Assembly (NCBI RefSeq): GCF_048564905.1
Contig: NC_133006.1
Span: 18,560,501 to 18,624,500, forward strand
Source of the DNA: Vicugna pacos
Taxonomy: Eukaryota > Chordata > Mammalia > Artiodactyla > Camelidae
Length of the DNA: 64,000 nucleotides
Reading direction: 5' to 3'
Numbering within the stretch: the stretch's first letter is position 1; each line of letters starts with the position of its first letter. Of this stretch, positions 38,011 through 48,903 are shown piece after piece. The notes under the pieces are model-generated. The model searched no databases, had not been told where the DNA came from, and saw only the letters and a program-made list of their open reading frames with translations. Made by a program: the position numbers and the translations under genes.

Positions 38011-39470
38011 TTATGAGTCTTGTAGATGAATAGAGAATATGCTTTTACTAAGACTTAGGGGAGCAGTAAGTACTTTACACTGATGTTAGAGTGTGATATT
38101 TAGCATTACGTGAGACTGGTTTCCGTTCTTAAGGTCTCCTGATTCTTCTGGAAGCCATAAGCTCTTACAAGCCCTTTTCCATTCTTATCCTTGCTCTACC
38201 TCTGCTTAAGAGAGAGTAGCTAGAGCATGGTGCTGTAGGCTCAAAATTCAAGATTCTTTAACCCTTTCAAAGAATAAGAAAAAGTTTCCATTACCAGCTG
38301 TAGGCAGTTAAGTGTTACCTCTGTGTCTACCAGCATGGATCCAGGAAGACTGGTGGCTTTTTTATTTTACTTGCTTGTTAGTAATTGTTGTAGGGCAACC
38401 AAAATAGGCGGCTCAGGCCCAGGAGTTGTGTCAATGACCTCACTATCGCTGCCGCCACCAGGAACTGTGCTGTCCTGGCGGGAGTGCCGGATCCCACGTC
38501 CATCGGCTGCTGTGCTCCTACAGCACCATCAGAAGCAGACAGAAATGTGTCCTTTCTTCCTCCCATCTTCCATTCTCTCACCAGTTTCTTCTACAGTAGA
38601 ACTTCACCAAAAACCAAGCTGGGAAATGTAGTTACGGAGTTTTAGCCTCTGAGGTACAGTGTAGAGCATGGGAGTGAATGGAGCTGAAGTCAGACAGACA
38701 GATGATGAGTGCAGAGGCAGAAAGTGTAAAAGGGGCTCCAGCCACCAGGAGATTTACCATCTGATTCAAAGTAGCTCGAATAAGCCCCTTGGCAAGGCAC
38801 AGGGATCTGCAGAGTGGAGAATAAGAGACAGAGGCACGAGCAGAGTGGAGAAAGATTAGAGGTTTAGTTGGGCTGTGAAGGAAAACAATATTTTTTCTTG
38901 CCTAGTAAGATAAAGGTTCATGAAGACTGGTATTTTGAGCTGGGCCTTGAAGAATTTAGTAAACAATACAGAGTGTGACAAATGTGCTAGTTTGCATAGC
39001 AACAAAAATGGCTGATACTCATTCCCAGCTGGAGGCAGGAAATAGGAATAGGTAGTCTGTAGTTGCTACTGTCATCTAAAAGTATTTTGAAAGTGTGTTT
39101 AGAACTCTGTAAAGTCCTGGGAAAGTAAACAGAGTTGGAAATCCGTGGCTTTTGGCATCCACTGAATTTAGGGATATGACTTCTATGCTTTGCAGCTGTG
39201 TTTAAAAAATAAGTGTCCTCTGGAGCAGAAACAGCTTTGGGAGTGAGGGAGTTCCCTAGCGGGTGGATGTGTTAGAATGTGGCAAAGAAGCAAACTTGGA
39301 GTAGCAGACGGGCCCTAAAGACCTTAATTCAGAACATTTTCTGAAATGGCGCTATTGAGTCTGCTAGTCTCAACCAAGAGGCTTTGCTTCTCCCAGCCTA
39401 TTTCTCTAACCAGATATTAAGGCTGGTTCTAATTGTCAGTGAAACTCAACTTCTTTATCTACTGTAAATT
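38011..39470. other. Unclassified intron, possible unassigned repeat at 38370-38720
   Basis: The segment at 38370-38720 ('caggagttgtgtcaatgacctcac', 'gctgtgctcctacagcaccatcagaagc', 'gctgggaaatgtagttacggag') feels like a recurrent mammalian repeat, but I cannot name it. A 102-codon frame in it has no domain. The rest shows nothing. Confidence 0.35.
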
Positions 39471-39474
39471 ACTT

Positions 39475-39775
39475 GGCATTAAGCAGACATTTATTAAGAG
39501 GCTGCCAAGTGTATCTTAGTACTGGGGATAGAGAGATGCACAGGTGCGGCTTCTGCCTTGGAGGGTCATATGAGCTAATGAAGGAGAAAGACACTTAAAT
39601 AGAAGGTGACAACACAGCAAAATAAGTCATCTATTGGGAGGATTCAGGAGATGCTATAGAACACTGGAAACGGGAGTATCTAGCGTGAGTTGGGGGATGG
39701 TGTCAGGGAAGACCTCCCCCAACCCCCACGCCCACCATAGAGGTGGTGAAGGTCCTTAAGTCTTAAGAAGAAGGT
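39475..39775 (-). mobile_element. L2-like fragment, minus strand
   Basis: 'acatttattaagaggctgccaagtgtatcttagtactggggatagagagatgcaca', 'gaaggtgacaacacagcaaaataag' and 'gtcagggaagacctccc' follow the antisense L2 3' end. A C-rich insertion interrupts near 39715-39735. Confidence 0.5.
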
Positions 39776-40649
39776 GAAGAGTTAGGGGAGAATCACATAA
39801 AAAGGTCAGTGTGTAAAGGGTTATTTATCTCTGACCCCTTCAAAGCCAGTACCCCTTGCAGTGGACCGCTTTGCGTCTGGTTGAGGGAGAGGGAGTAGGC
39901 AGTGATTGGAATTAAGAGTTGAGAGTTATTTGTAGTCTCTCACCCCTTTCCCTGGAGAAGATTAAGCATTATTTTCTCACAGGATCTTAAGAGTTTTAGA
40001 CAAATTCAGATAAAATAAATATCCCACAATAATGCATAAGAAATGTAATACAGTTTGTTTGCCTCTCACGTGGGGAGCCCATGTTCTCAAACAAGAATGG
40101 GCTATAGTTCTTATGTGGAGGGGAGAGTGGGGGATGCTTAGAAAGTGACTTCCTCACAGTCATTTAGGATTCTCAGTTTAGTATGTGGTCCTTTTGTGCA
40201 CATTTAAATTTCATTATCTTTTTATACCTGTTCTTTTGTTGTTGTTTTGTTTATTTAAGAATAAAGACTGCCTGAAAAAGTTTTTATTGCTCTTGTTTTG
40301 TAGAATTTACATGTACATTTTACAGGATTGAATTTTTTGGATCCTGCTTACATCCACCCTTGTTAGAGAGGGATGGGGGGGTGTCCAGGGAGATGTAAAT
40401 GTGCACAGCTTGTTGTTAAATGGGACGCAGAGCATGTGTCCAACATTTTGCAACAGTCTCACCTTCTCACAAACTGTGGTTCTCCTTAGACTGGCATTGT
40501 AAATAGTCTGGTTGTAAATGGGCAAGGTGTTTCTCTAGCACTGACTATGAAAGGTACTTTGGCAGCCAAGGGGACATAAAATCTAATTTTGTTGGCCTGG
40601 TCGCTAACTCAGTACCCCAATCTCTACCCCAAAACCGGGTAGGTAATTT

Positions 40650-40925
40650 TTTATTTTGATATTGTAAGTAGGTAATACCAGTATGTATTCTTATTTCCCC
40701 CCTTTTATTAAAAAGTGTAGCATGTATTTATACGTCTCTTTTTAAAATTAACAATGTTTTGGAGATTTTTCCTTACCATTACGAAAAGAATTTTCCCATG
40801 CTTTTTCTTTTTGGGTGTGTATTGAATAGTGGTGCTGTAATTTAGTTTATTTAGCCAGTCACCTTTGATAGACATGTAGCTTTTACTATCAGTAACAATT
40901 CTATAATAACCCATTTTATAAATAG
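40650..40925 (-). mobile_element. Old L1M 3' UTR fragment, minus strand
   Basis: 'aaagtgtagcatgtatttatacgtctct', 'ggagatttttccttaccatta', 'ttgaatagtggtgctgtaatttagtttatttagccagtc' and 'acaattctataataacc' follow the same antisense L1M 3' UTR as the 37.4-37.7 kb block. Confidence 0.5.
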
Positions 40926-42084
40926 TGAGGTTTAATCAGAGGTGGTTCCAATAAAACCTAAAACAAACAAACAGAAAACCCCATTATTGCTCCCAGGGCC
41001 AGCTATATAATTTGCAGGGCACCGTGCAAAATGGGAATGTGGAGCCCATTGTTCAAGAGCAGGAAAAAAATGCCCTTAAGAAGATTTTAAAAAGGGGGGA
41101 AAAAAAGCTTTTTCCTTTCTTTTTCAGTCTTTCACTTGGCATAGTGTTTTTATTTGCTGTTTAATGTCGTTCTAGGTAAAGAAAAATTAAACCTTTAAAT
41201 TGTTAGCATGAGTTTTATCATTCATCTCTATGTTGTGCAATGGTGGTTTTAAATGCAAATATAACAGCTTTATCTTATATGCAGGATCTCCAAAATTACA
41301 CAGTACATGTTTGGTAGCTCATACACGTGTATGCATTTAGTTTTTATCAGAACAGTGGACATTCTGCACAACACTAAATTGTTTTTATTTCACTTGTTAA
41401 TTCACACACATTCTACCAAAACTCTCTACTTTTGGTTTACTCAGTAAACTTCCTTAGTAAGGAAGGACTGAGGGGAAAAGGAATGGTGAGTTGCTCTACC
41501 TTTTAGCATAAGTCACCAATTTCAGCATAAACATTTGGATAATAGAAGTAACAAGAGTACAAAGGGGTATGATAGAGCTCCTGGGTTGCTAGTGCTTCTT
41601 GGAACATTGTTGCCTTTTTCTCCATCTGAGGCAGGTTCTGGTTGGAAGGGAAGGTGGCCTCTCCAGGCTGTCTGCAGCCCTGCTTACTCAGGCAGAGTCA
41701 AGGCGCCCTGGCCTCGTCCTTACTCTGAGCCTCACTCACGCTGCACATGTTGTGGGTCCACTGGGATTCTGTGCTCGGGCATGGCAAGCACTGCACGCAC
41801 AGGGAACCGTGAACACACATATGTTGCACACCACCTCTGTTCGTGGGCTTGCTCCATTGTCCCATCAGACATTATTTAAAAACATAAGTTCCAAGATAAG
41901 ATTATTAAGAATTTAAAGACAAGGACAATGGAGCATTAAACTAAGTATGGGTCCCTTTTGAGGGCAGGGCCTGTCTGAAAGCACAGATTGCACGCCCATG
42001 TAGCTGGCCCTCATTACCACTTCTGTTTTACATTGCACTAGAATTTAAGGAGCGGTAGGGAGGAAAGAGGGAATGGGGAGGAGG
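40926..42084. other. Unclassified intron sequence
   Basis: No exon or nameable repeat. Two overlapping frames at 41535-41916 show no domain. Confidence 0.4.
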
Positions 42085-42331
42085 GAAAGAACAAGAAATA
42101 TGTGTGATACATTGAGGGAAAGGGACCAAATATCACTATTTGCTGGTGTGATACGATAATATACCCAAGGAAATGAACTGGAAAACTACTAGAACTAATA
42201 AGAACTCTAAGGAATATAGCCAGATGCAACAGTATATACAAAAACCAAGTTTTCTCACATACACCCAATAACTAGTTAGTATAATGGGAAAATTCTATTC
42301 ATAATAGCAATAAAATCTGTATAATACCTAG

Positions 42332-42567
42332 TAACAATTCATGAGCCATACTTTTCCTTTACACCTAGTCCATCCCTAGCTGTATTTACCAAGGATCACC
42401 CATCCCTGACCACCTTATATTACTGGAGATGGGATGAGAATCAGGAACAAGGGTGGGAGGCAGAAGGATGACATGAGCTCATTAACAGTGTCGCTGTAAG
42501 GGGAGCATGCCAGGGGGCTCTGCTAGGAGTTTTTAACTCCCCCCCCCCCCCACAAACAACAGATACC
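42332..42567. mobile_element. Unidentified insertion inside the L1ME element
   Basis: About 236 bases interrupt ORF2-derived sequence, bounded by TACCTAG at 42325-42331 and 42568-42574. It contains 'gagctcattaacagtgtcgctgtaagg' and ends in a (C)12 run and an ACAAACAACA tail. It resembles no repeat I recognise. It may instead be a local duplication or rearrangement. Confidence 0.4.
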
Positions 42568-43539
42568 TACCTAGGAATAAAGTTAATAAATCCACAGGTT
42601 CTAATGTAAAGAAACTCTAAATCTTTAAGAACACTAAATAATGGAAAGACATATTCCTGGATGGAAAACTTTAATTATAGTAAAGACAGTTGTTCTACAC
42701 ATCTTAATCTGCCAACTTAATGTAGGACTACTCAGAATCCCATTTGTGCTTTAAAAAAAAAAAAAACAACTTTGACTAAGTTCTTTAAAATTTTTCCCAA
42801 GAGAGTAAATAAATGGAAATCCCTTCTCCACCAAAAAAAAACAAACCCCCCCCCAAAAAACCAGTAAGTCTAGAACCACGAGGTATTAAAATTAGTACTA
42901 CATACTAAAATATTATGGCATTAATGAAAGAATAAACTAGTAGATGAATTAAGCAATCATCCAACTCTGAATTTGATCCCAGTATATGTAAGAAGATAGT
43001 GCAAGATAGAGACGACATTTCACATATGTTGAGAATGAAAAGGGTAATGTTGCAAATGGTGCTGAGACAGTTCATAATTGAAAACATACGAGATTTTCCT
43101 CATACTTTATACCAAAATAGTTTCCTGTTAAGAGTTAGATTTTACATTCCTCCAAAAGAACTGTAGAGAACTATTAATAAGTATTTATCTGATCTCAAGG
43201 TGAGGAACTACTTCTTCAGCATAAAAGCAAAGGCAGAAACCATAAACAGAATTCAGAGGTGTTTAACAAACTGGGGAAAAAAAATTGCAACATATATGAC
43301 AAGGACTAATTGTCTTTAATATATATGAAGTACTTTCCAAATAAGTAAGAAAAAAATATGAATCCCTAATAGGAAATGTATACAAACATCTTTTTAAAAA
43401 GAAAGAAAAAGAAACACAGTAATCAATACACTTGAAAGAGCTGTCCTCACTAATAATCAAAGAAATGCAAATTGAAACAAAATACCACCTTTGGCTTGTT
43501 TTATTGGCAAATATTTTTAATTTAAAAACTTTCATTTAC

Positions 43540-44340
43540 ATGAGTTAATACAACAATCACTCCTCAGCAAAAACCAAACAATACAGAAGTACATCCACTA
43601 AAATAAAATATTTGTTTTTTAACTTGCATTAGCCTAGTTATTACTAAACTTGAGTATCTTTTTATGTTTCTTGGCCATTTCTTTTTTTCATGAATTATGT
43701 CTTCATATTCTTCGTCAACTTTGTTATTGCTTGTGTTCATTATTAATTTGTAAATTATGTATGTTCATTCTTTGTCTTTTATATATGTTGCAGATATCTT
43801 ATCCCAGTGTGTTAGTTACTTTTTTAACTTTGTTTATGATGTCCTTGTTGTACAAAAGTTTTTCATTTTGATTTGGTCATATCTGTCAGTCACTTCTTAT
43901 CTTGCTTCTGGATTTTGTGACTTGCCTTGAAACTCCCTCCTCAGCCCAAAATATAAAAATATGCTCCTCTGTAGGAGTTGTCAGTGGTTGGTTGTTGTTT
44001 CCTTATTGTTGTGTATGGGTTTTTAGCATCCTGTGTTTGGTCTGAGGTCGGGGTTTACCCTTATTTCTAAAATACGTAAACAGTTGTTTTGAAATCCTTT
44101 GTTGATTATTTCATCCTTTCCCTCACTGATTTCAAATAGCATGTGTCATGGATCTGTATAGATTCTGTCACATCATTTAAAATAACCGCAGCTCTGGAAT
44201 CTATTTTGCTGTCTACTACTGTCAGTCCACACTCATAGCTATTCTTTTTCTAAATTTTCTAAGCTAATCTTTCAGATTTTCTTTTCCATTGAACTTGAAA
44301 ATCATCTTGTCAAGTTTCATTTTAAATCCTGTTGGCAGAG
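43540..44340 (-). mobile_element. L1 fragment in opposite orientation, inserted in the L1ME element
   Basis: This reads as antisense L1 ORF2: 'gagtatctttttatgtttcttggccatttc', 'tttatatatgttgcagatatcttatcccag', 'ttaactttgtttatgatgtcc', 'caaaagtttttcattttgatttg', 'gaaaatcatcttgtcaagtttcattttaaa'. The host L1ME continues directly on both sides, which supports an insertion rather than two neighbouring fragments. Edges are accurate to about 20 bases. Confidence 0.65.
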
Positions 44341-44447
44341 ATGTTTTAAATGAAAATACTTAGTATGGGTGAGGCTGTCATGAAATGGGCGGTGTCATAT
44401 ACTGCTGAGACATGTTATATAGTACAAAATTCCTAGAAGGCAGTTTG

Positions 44448-44597
44448 AGGAGGGGGAAGGTATAGCTCATGTGGTAGAGCACATGCTTAGCATGCACAAG
44501 GTCCTGGGTTCAATCCCTAGTACCTCCTCTAAAAATACATAAATAAATAGACCTAATTACCTCCCCCTACAAAAGATAAATAAAAATTAAAAAAAAA
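44448..44597 (+). mobile_element. Camelid Vic-1 SINE, plus strand
   Basis: This tRNA-derived SINE starts with AGGAGGGGGAAGGTATAGCTC. An A box (TAGCTCATGTGG) is at 44463-44474 and a B box (GGTTCAATCCC) at 44507-44517, so the head could have carried an internal RNA polymerase III promoter. The body 'catgcttagcatgcacaagg' and 'ctagtacctcc' is the camelid Vic-1 type as I remember it. The 3' part is A-rich with a final A8 run. Direct repeats AGAAGGCAGTTTG (44435-44447) and AGAAGACAGTTTG (44598-44610) match at 12 of 13 positions, so LINE-mediated insertion is clear and comparatively recent. Confidence 0.9.
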
Positions 44598-44951
44598 AGA
44601 AGACAGTTTGGTAATATGTATTATGTATTTTAAAAAATACCCATTGATCTACTGCTTCCACCTTTAATCATTTATCCTCAGGAAATCTTCAGGAAGAACA
44701 TTTCTTTTATGTGAATGTTCAGCACATTTGTTTATTATGATAACCAAAAAAGGAGGACTACAAATGTCTAACAATGGAGGCATAATGAAATAAATTCTGG
44801 CACATTAACATATCAAAAGTTCTGTATAGCCCATTCATAACATAGGGAAACCCCCATAATATAATGTAAAATAGAAGTAAGATACCATCTTTATAGGCAG
44901 ATTGATGCCAGTTTTTCAAAGTTAAAGGTAGCATATATTTGTAGATGTGCA

Positions 44952-45342
44952 TGTATTAATTTGCTAGGCCTGCCATAAAAAAAAACTATCTACTGGGTGA
45001 CTTAAACAACAGATATTAATTTTCTCACAGTTCTAGAGGTCGGAAGTCCATGATCAAGGTGTCAGCAGGTTTGGTTTCTCCTGAGACTTCCTCCTTGGTT
45101 TGCAGATGGCAGTCTTCTCACTGTGTTCTCTTGTGGCTTTTTCTCCTTGCACCCCCATCCCTGACGTCTCCTCCTCTTGTAAGGACACCTGTCATACTGG
45201 ATTAGGGCTGCATTCTTATGACTTCTTTTAATCTTAATTACCTCTTTAAGTGCACTGTCTCCAAATACAGTCTCATTCTAAGGTACTGGGGATTACCACT
45301 TCAAAATATGAATTTGGGAGGAACACCATTCTGTCCGTAACA
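44952..45342 (-). mobile_element. Solo LTR of the ERVL-MaLR group (MLT1/MST type), minus strand
   Basis: This fossil LTR reads in antisense: 'tgtattaatttgctaggcctgccata' at the left edge and 'ccattctgtccgtaaca' at the right. Between them lie the usual segments for a MaLR LTR ('gggtgacttaaacaacag', 'ctcacagttctagaggtcgg', 'tccaaatacagtctcatt'). It is about 390 bases long with TG and CA termini, no internal region and no coding content. It lies inside the older L1ME element, so it is younger than that LINE but probably early placental in age. Confidence 0.75.
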
Positions 45343-45719
45343 GCACATTAAAAAAGAACATAAGGGAGAATGTCAGAATGTTAACAGAGGTTTTCTAGGT
45401 GGTGGAATTCCAGGCAACTTTTATGTTTTTTATTGTGTTTTTCTGTATTTACACATTTTCATCAGTGAATATGTGTTACTTTTAAAATCAGAAGAAAATT
45501 AATGTTTCTTTACCAAATAACGCTATTTCCACATCGCTTATCTTAAGGGAGAGACAAAGCAGAGTGGGCAGAGCCTACACCAGTGCCCTGCATGCACCTC
45601 AACACCCCCACTTGCTCCCAAATATAGCCTACTAAGTCAAGAAAAGCCTTGTTTCTGGGTTAAGTAGGGAATATAGTGATTCACCTGATGATTCTACTGA
45701 GTAAACGAAGAGTCCTTGA

Positions 45720-46025
45720 GAATCTGGATAAAAGATGGCAAACAAAGAAGAGTGTATATATTTATATACACACTGTATGATTCCATTTGTAAAGCATTCT
45801 AGATCTCGGAAACTAATATATAGTGACAGAAGGCAGATCCACACTTCTCTGGCGCTGGGGAGGATACAAGGGGGCATGAGGGAACTTTTGAGGATGATGG
45901 AAACATTTGTTATCTTGACTATGCTAATAGCTTCATGAGTGTACACATGTCTATCTCATCAAAGTGTACTTTTCAACTATGTGCAGCTTACTGTATCACT
46001 TATATCCCAAGAAAGATGTTTAAAG
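45720..46025 (+). mobile_element. Old L1 3' UTR fragment, plus strand
   Basis: 'acactgtatgattccatttgtaaagcattc', 'ggaaactaatatatagtgacagaaggcagatc', 'ggatgatggaaacatttgttatcttgac' and 'catcaaagtgtacttttcaac' follow a known old L1 3' UTR (TGTATGATTCCATTTATA...TTCTATTTCTTGATCTGGG). Confidence 0.6.
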
Positions 46026-46029
46026 ATGG

Positions 46030-47105
46030 GAAGAGGGAAGTGGAAGGAAAGATTTCAATGGGCGTTGTGTTATTACTTATTTATTAAAACAGTGATGTGA
46101 GGGCTGTGGTTTCCATGCATCACATGAAACCTTTGGAATCTGGAGGCTGTTGCAGCAGACTGCTGTATAAAATGTCTTGGAAGGGGCTGTCTAAACATTA
46201 ATGGCATTTTCCTGCCTTATAATTCAGCATAACAGGGCTTGGGCGTGTCACCGACTTGAGTAAAATTAAGTGATTGTATGATGTAAGGGGCCTGGTAGGT
46301 GAGCCGGTCTGCAACACAGCAATCTTTTTGGACTTATTGGCTTGTTAATATTGTCACGATGAGTATGTTTCTTTTATAGCTGCATTCGATACTTATCCTT
46401 TTAAAGACAGGAATCGGTACAGTGCTACAAGAGAGAAACGTACTTAAAAATCACAACATTACCTGTGGTAAAGTTATCATAAAAACTACCTGGTACTCAA
46501 GCAGGGGATTACTTCAGTTCTGCCCTCATAATAGCAGGAAATGGTCGTCGGTAAAGTTGTTTTCCAGAAGCTGTGATGAAATCAACTAAAATGGTGATAA
46601 AGTGGAATGTAAAAGTGAGGGGCTCAAGTGAGATGTAAAAGTGCAGAAGGTGTTAGAATGTTCAAATTAGAATCTTCAGGAAATGGTTCTGTAAAATATT
46701 AAGTATGAATTGATTGAGTTCTCAGTTGAGAACTGTCGGCAGTGCAGGCAAGTCTCGTGACTGTGGGCGGTGGACCTCTCCCGAAGCCGCCCCCGCCCCC
46801 GCCCCCATCCTGACTGGGTGGCTACCATTTTGCTAATAGCCGGAGAAGCTGGGCAGCAGAGAAATGGTCTTTGGTGGCAAATGATAGTTTAAGAAAGGGC
46901 TTGGAGCCCAATTTTCTTTCATTCTTGCTCAAAACTAAGGAACCTGTCGCCCCAAGAGCATTATTATTTTTCCTAGTGATCCTTTGATGAGTTAATGTTC
47001 AGTAGATGCCTGTTATAGAAAATTGGAAGCACACCCCGGTGAAAACTCAGTGAGCTGTGGAAGCACACTAAAATATATATCATCAGGGTATTTTTTTATA
47101 TTATA
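46030..47105. other. Unclassified intron with a GC-rich island at 46740-46860
   Basis: No exon. The 46740-46860 interval is much richer in GC and CpG than its flanks; see the separate regulatory entry. Confidence 0.45.
46786..46834. promoter_or_regulatory. Sp/KLF-type GC-rich tract with a YY1-like motif
   Basis: A (CCCCCG)n-like tract at 46786-46806 offers several GC boxes. 'ggctaccattttg' at 46820-46832 contains CCATTTTG, the reverse complement of the YY1 core CAAAATGG. A GGGCGG is at 46765-46770. This is motif content only; no promoter activity is shown. Confidence 0.3.
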
Positions 47106-47109
47106 GACA

Positions 47110-47850
47110 CAACTTTTATATTGATACTATGTTCCGAATGTCACGTCTATTCCCTTCTTGCCACCACTGCTGCTACCACCCTAATGCGCACCCCCCTTCA
47201 AGTCTCCCCTGCATTGCTGTCGGGCCTGCCTGCTCAGCAGCATCCCTGCATCCTCTCTGGTCCTTCTCATTGTTCTCCATGCTCCTGTTGGGACACTCAT
47301 TTGCTCAGAATCACTCAGAGCCTTTCTACCTTCTTAGGGTAAAGTTCACAATCATCACCGTGGCCTCCAGGCCCTGCATGATCAGGTGCCTGTGTACTTC
47401 ATCTGTACCAATCCCCATGTAGCTCTCTGCATTCAGGCCACAGCTGCCCTTCTATTCCTGGAATGCACTGTGCGTTCCCTGACCACAGGACAGGGCTTTG
47501 CACTTGCCACCCTCTTTGGAATGCTTCTCGCCCTCTTCTCACCCTTACCCTCACCTCATCATACTCCACCCCCTTTATCTCAGTAACTTCCTATTGATCC
47601 TTTAAGTTTCAGCTTAAATGTCACTTCTGAAGAAAAGTTTTGCCTGACCTTCTACCCCCAGTTTAGGTTAAAGTTTCTTTGTATGATGCTGATAGATCTG
47701 GGGCTTTTTCTTTAGAGAACTTAGTTTCATTTGTAAGTTTACATTTGTTCATGTGATTTGATAGTAGAAGGGACTGTGTCTGTTTTGTTCACTGCTGTAC
47801 TCCCAGCATGTGGAATCCTGATATTCAATAAATGTTTGCTGGGTAGGTAG
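47110..47850 (+). mobile_element. L2 LINE 3' end including the ORF2 C-terminal region, plus strand
   Basis: A long L2 copy: 'ctccaggccctgcatgatcagg', 'ctttgcacttgccaccctctttggaatgcttctcgccctcttctc', 'tcagcttaaatgtcacttctgaagaaaagttttgcctgacc', 'tagaagggactgtgtctgttttgttcactgctgtactcccagcatg', 'caataaatgtttgctggg'. It is among the best-preserved L2 copies in the window. Confidence 0.8.
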
Positions 47851-47924
47851 ATGGACAGAGGATGGACAGACAGGTGGAAGGAAGGAATGATGAGGACCAG
47901 AAGATCAATGCAGTTGCTGGTTCC

Positions 47925-48015
47925 CATTCTGCTGCTGATTTGTTGTGTAATAAGTAAGACGTAATCTGTCTGAGCCTCCGATTTCTCAGCTATAAAATGA
48001 AAAAAACTAACCTAA
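47925..48015 (+). mobile_element. MIR fragment, plus strand
   Basis: 'gctgatttgttgtgtaataag' and 'tctgagcctccgatttctcagctataaaatgaaaa' match the MIR core (GAGCCTCAGTTTCCTCATCTGTAAAATGG). Confidence 0.5.
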
Positions 48016-48394
48016 TGATCTGTTCTTTTCTTTTTAAACAAGTATCCTTTTGGTGTAGATGGTTGTGTTCATCATTTACCTTAGGTCATAGTACATCATC
48101 CAAGCAAGGCCTTCTCTTTTATTTATATTTCTTCATCTTTGTTGAGCCCCACTCTTGCTCCCCTCCCCTTAGGACTATCTCTAATATGTTTGATTATGTC
48201 CTTAATGATCACATGTATTTGGAAAATCTGTAACATGGGATTGTGTATGTGTTTTAATTGTCAGAAATGTTTTTATGCTATAAGTCTTACTCCTTTTCAT
48301 ACTTTTCTCATCTAATATTATATTTTTATGACCCACACATCATTGTTTCTTAATGTTATTCAGTATTTCATCATAATAATTCTGGATGTATTTT

Positions 48395-48492
48395 TAGTGA
48401 ATTTATGTAGCTCTTATTTGCCAGACACTAAGGTCTTTACATAAAATCATTTAACCTTCACAAAGTCTTGTAAGGTAGATAGTGTTAATATC
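48395..48492 (-). mobile_element. MIR fragment, minus strand
   Basis: 'gtagctcttatttgccagacactaaggtctttacataaaatcatttaaccttcacaaagtcttgtaaggtagatagtgttaat' is an antisense MIR 3' half. Confidence 0.6.
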
Positions 48493-48499
48493 TCTCTCA

Positions 48500-48876
48500 C
48501 CTGTTTCATTCACTCCCCTGGTGATGGAGACCTAGGTGGCCTTCAGCTTCTTGCTCTCAGAAACAATGCTGGAGTGAATTTCTGTGTTTCCGTTTCCTTT
48601 GTATGTGCGTGAGGATTTTTCTGAGACCTGTATTCAAATGCACGATCCCTGAGTACTAAAGTACATATGTCTAAGCACGCACGTCTTTAATTTTGATCCG
48701 TGCTGCCAGATTGCCTTCCTGCAGGGCAGTGCCAGTTTATGCTCCTTCCACCAGGAGTGCATGAGAGCCCTGTTTCTCCACGTGTCCACACCCACACTAA
48801 ACATATATGTTCTCCTACTCTTTGCCATTATGATGGCCTTAAAGTAGTGTCTCGTTGTTGTTTCTCTGATTACCCA
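48500..48876 (-). mobile_element. Old L1M 3' UTR fragment, minus strand
   Basis: 'ggccttcagcttcttgctctcagaaacaatgctggagtga', 'gtgcgtgaggatttttctgag', 'ttgatccgtgctgccagattgcc', 'gcatgagagccctgtttctccac' and 'gtttctctgattac' follow the antisense L1M 3' UTR also seen at 37.6-37.9 kb. Confidence 0.6.
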
Positions 48877-48877
48877 T

Positions 48878-48903
48878 GTTTTGTTTTGTTTTGTTTTGTT
48901 TTG
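48878..48903. repeat. (GTTTT)n short tandem repeat
   Basis: Five consecutive GTTTT units at the junction between an L1M and an L2 fragment. Confidence 0.9.

Larger units (their letters stand above)
42085..45515 (+). mobile_element. L1ME-type LINE, plus strand, host of four later insertions
   Basis: ORF2 sequence begins near 42100 ('tcactatttgctggtgtgata', 'aaactactagaactaataagaac'), resumes at 42568 ('tacctaggaataaagtt'), and runs on to 'aatcaaagaaatgcaaattgaaac' and 'attggcaaatatttttaatt' near 43530. It then resumes after 44341 with 'gggtgaggctgtcatgaaatggg', 'gaaggcagtttg', 'acccattgatctactgcttccac', 'aaatgtctaacaatgg', 'gttaacagaggttttctaggtggtgg', and ends with the typical 3' UTR 'ttacttttaaaatcagaagaaaa'. 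Removing the inserts restores a colinear element. Coding capacity is lost. Confidence 0.75.

Noticed and set aside
38323-38631. 102-codon frame beginning near a signal-peptide-like stretch
   Set aside because: The sequence looks like part of an unassigned dispersed repeat, and there is no splice or promoter support.
43540-44340. Antiparallel L1 segment considered as a twin-priming inversion of the same element
   Set aside because: The plus-strand L1ME continues colinearly on both sides, and the antisense part covers ORF2 sequence overlapping the host copy, so a separate insertion fits better.
44463-44517. A-box and B-box sequences suggesting a tRNA gene
   Set aside because: They belong to the tRNA-derived head of the Vic-1 SINE; no cloverleaf with a mature 3' end is present.
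47121-47586. Plus-strand frames of 66-97 codons
   Set aside because: They lie within an L2 LINE 3' region, so they are not host genes.
48878-48903. (GTTTT)n considered as a regulatory element
   Set aside because: It is a simple tandem repeat at the junction of two repeats and has no supporting features.
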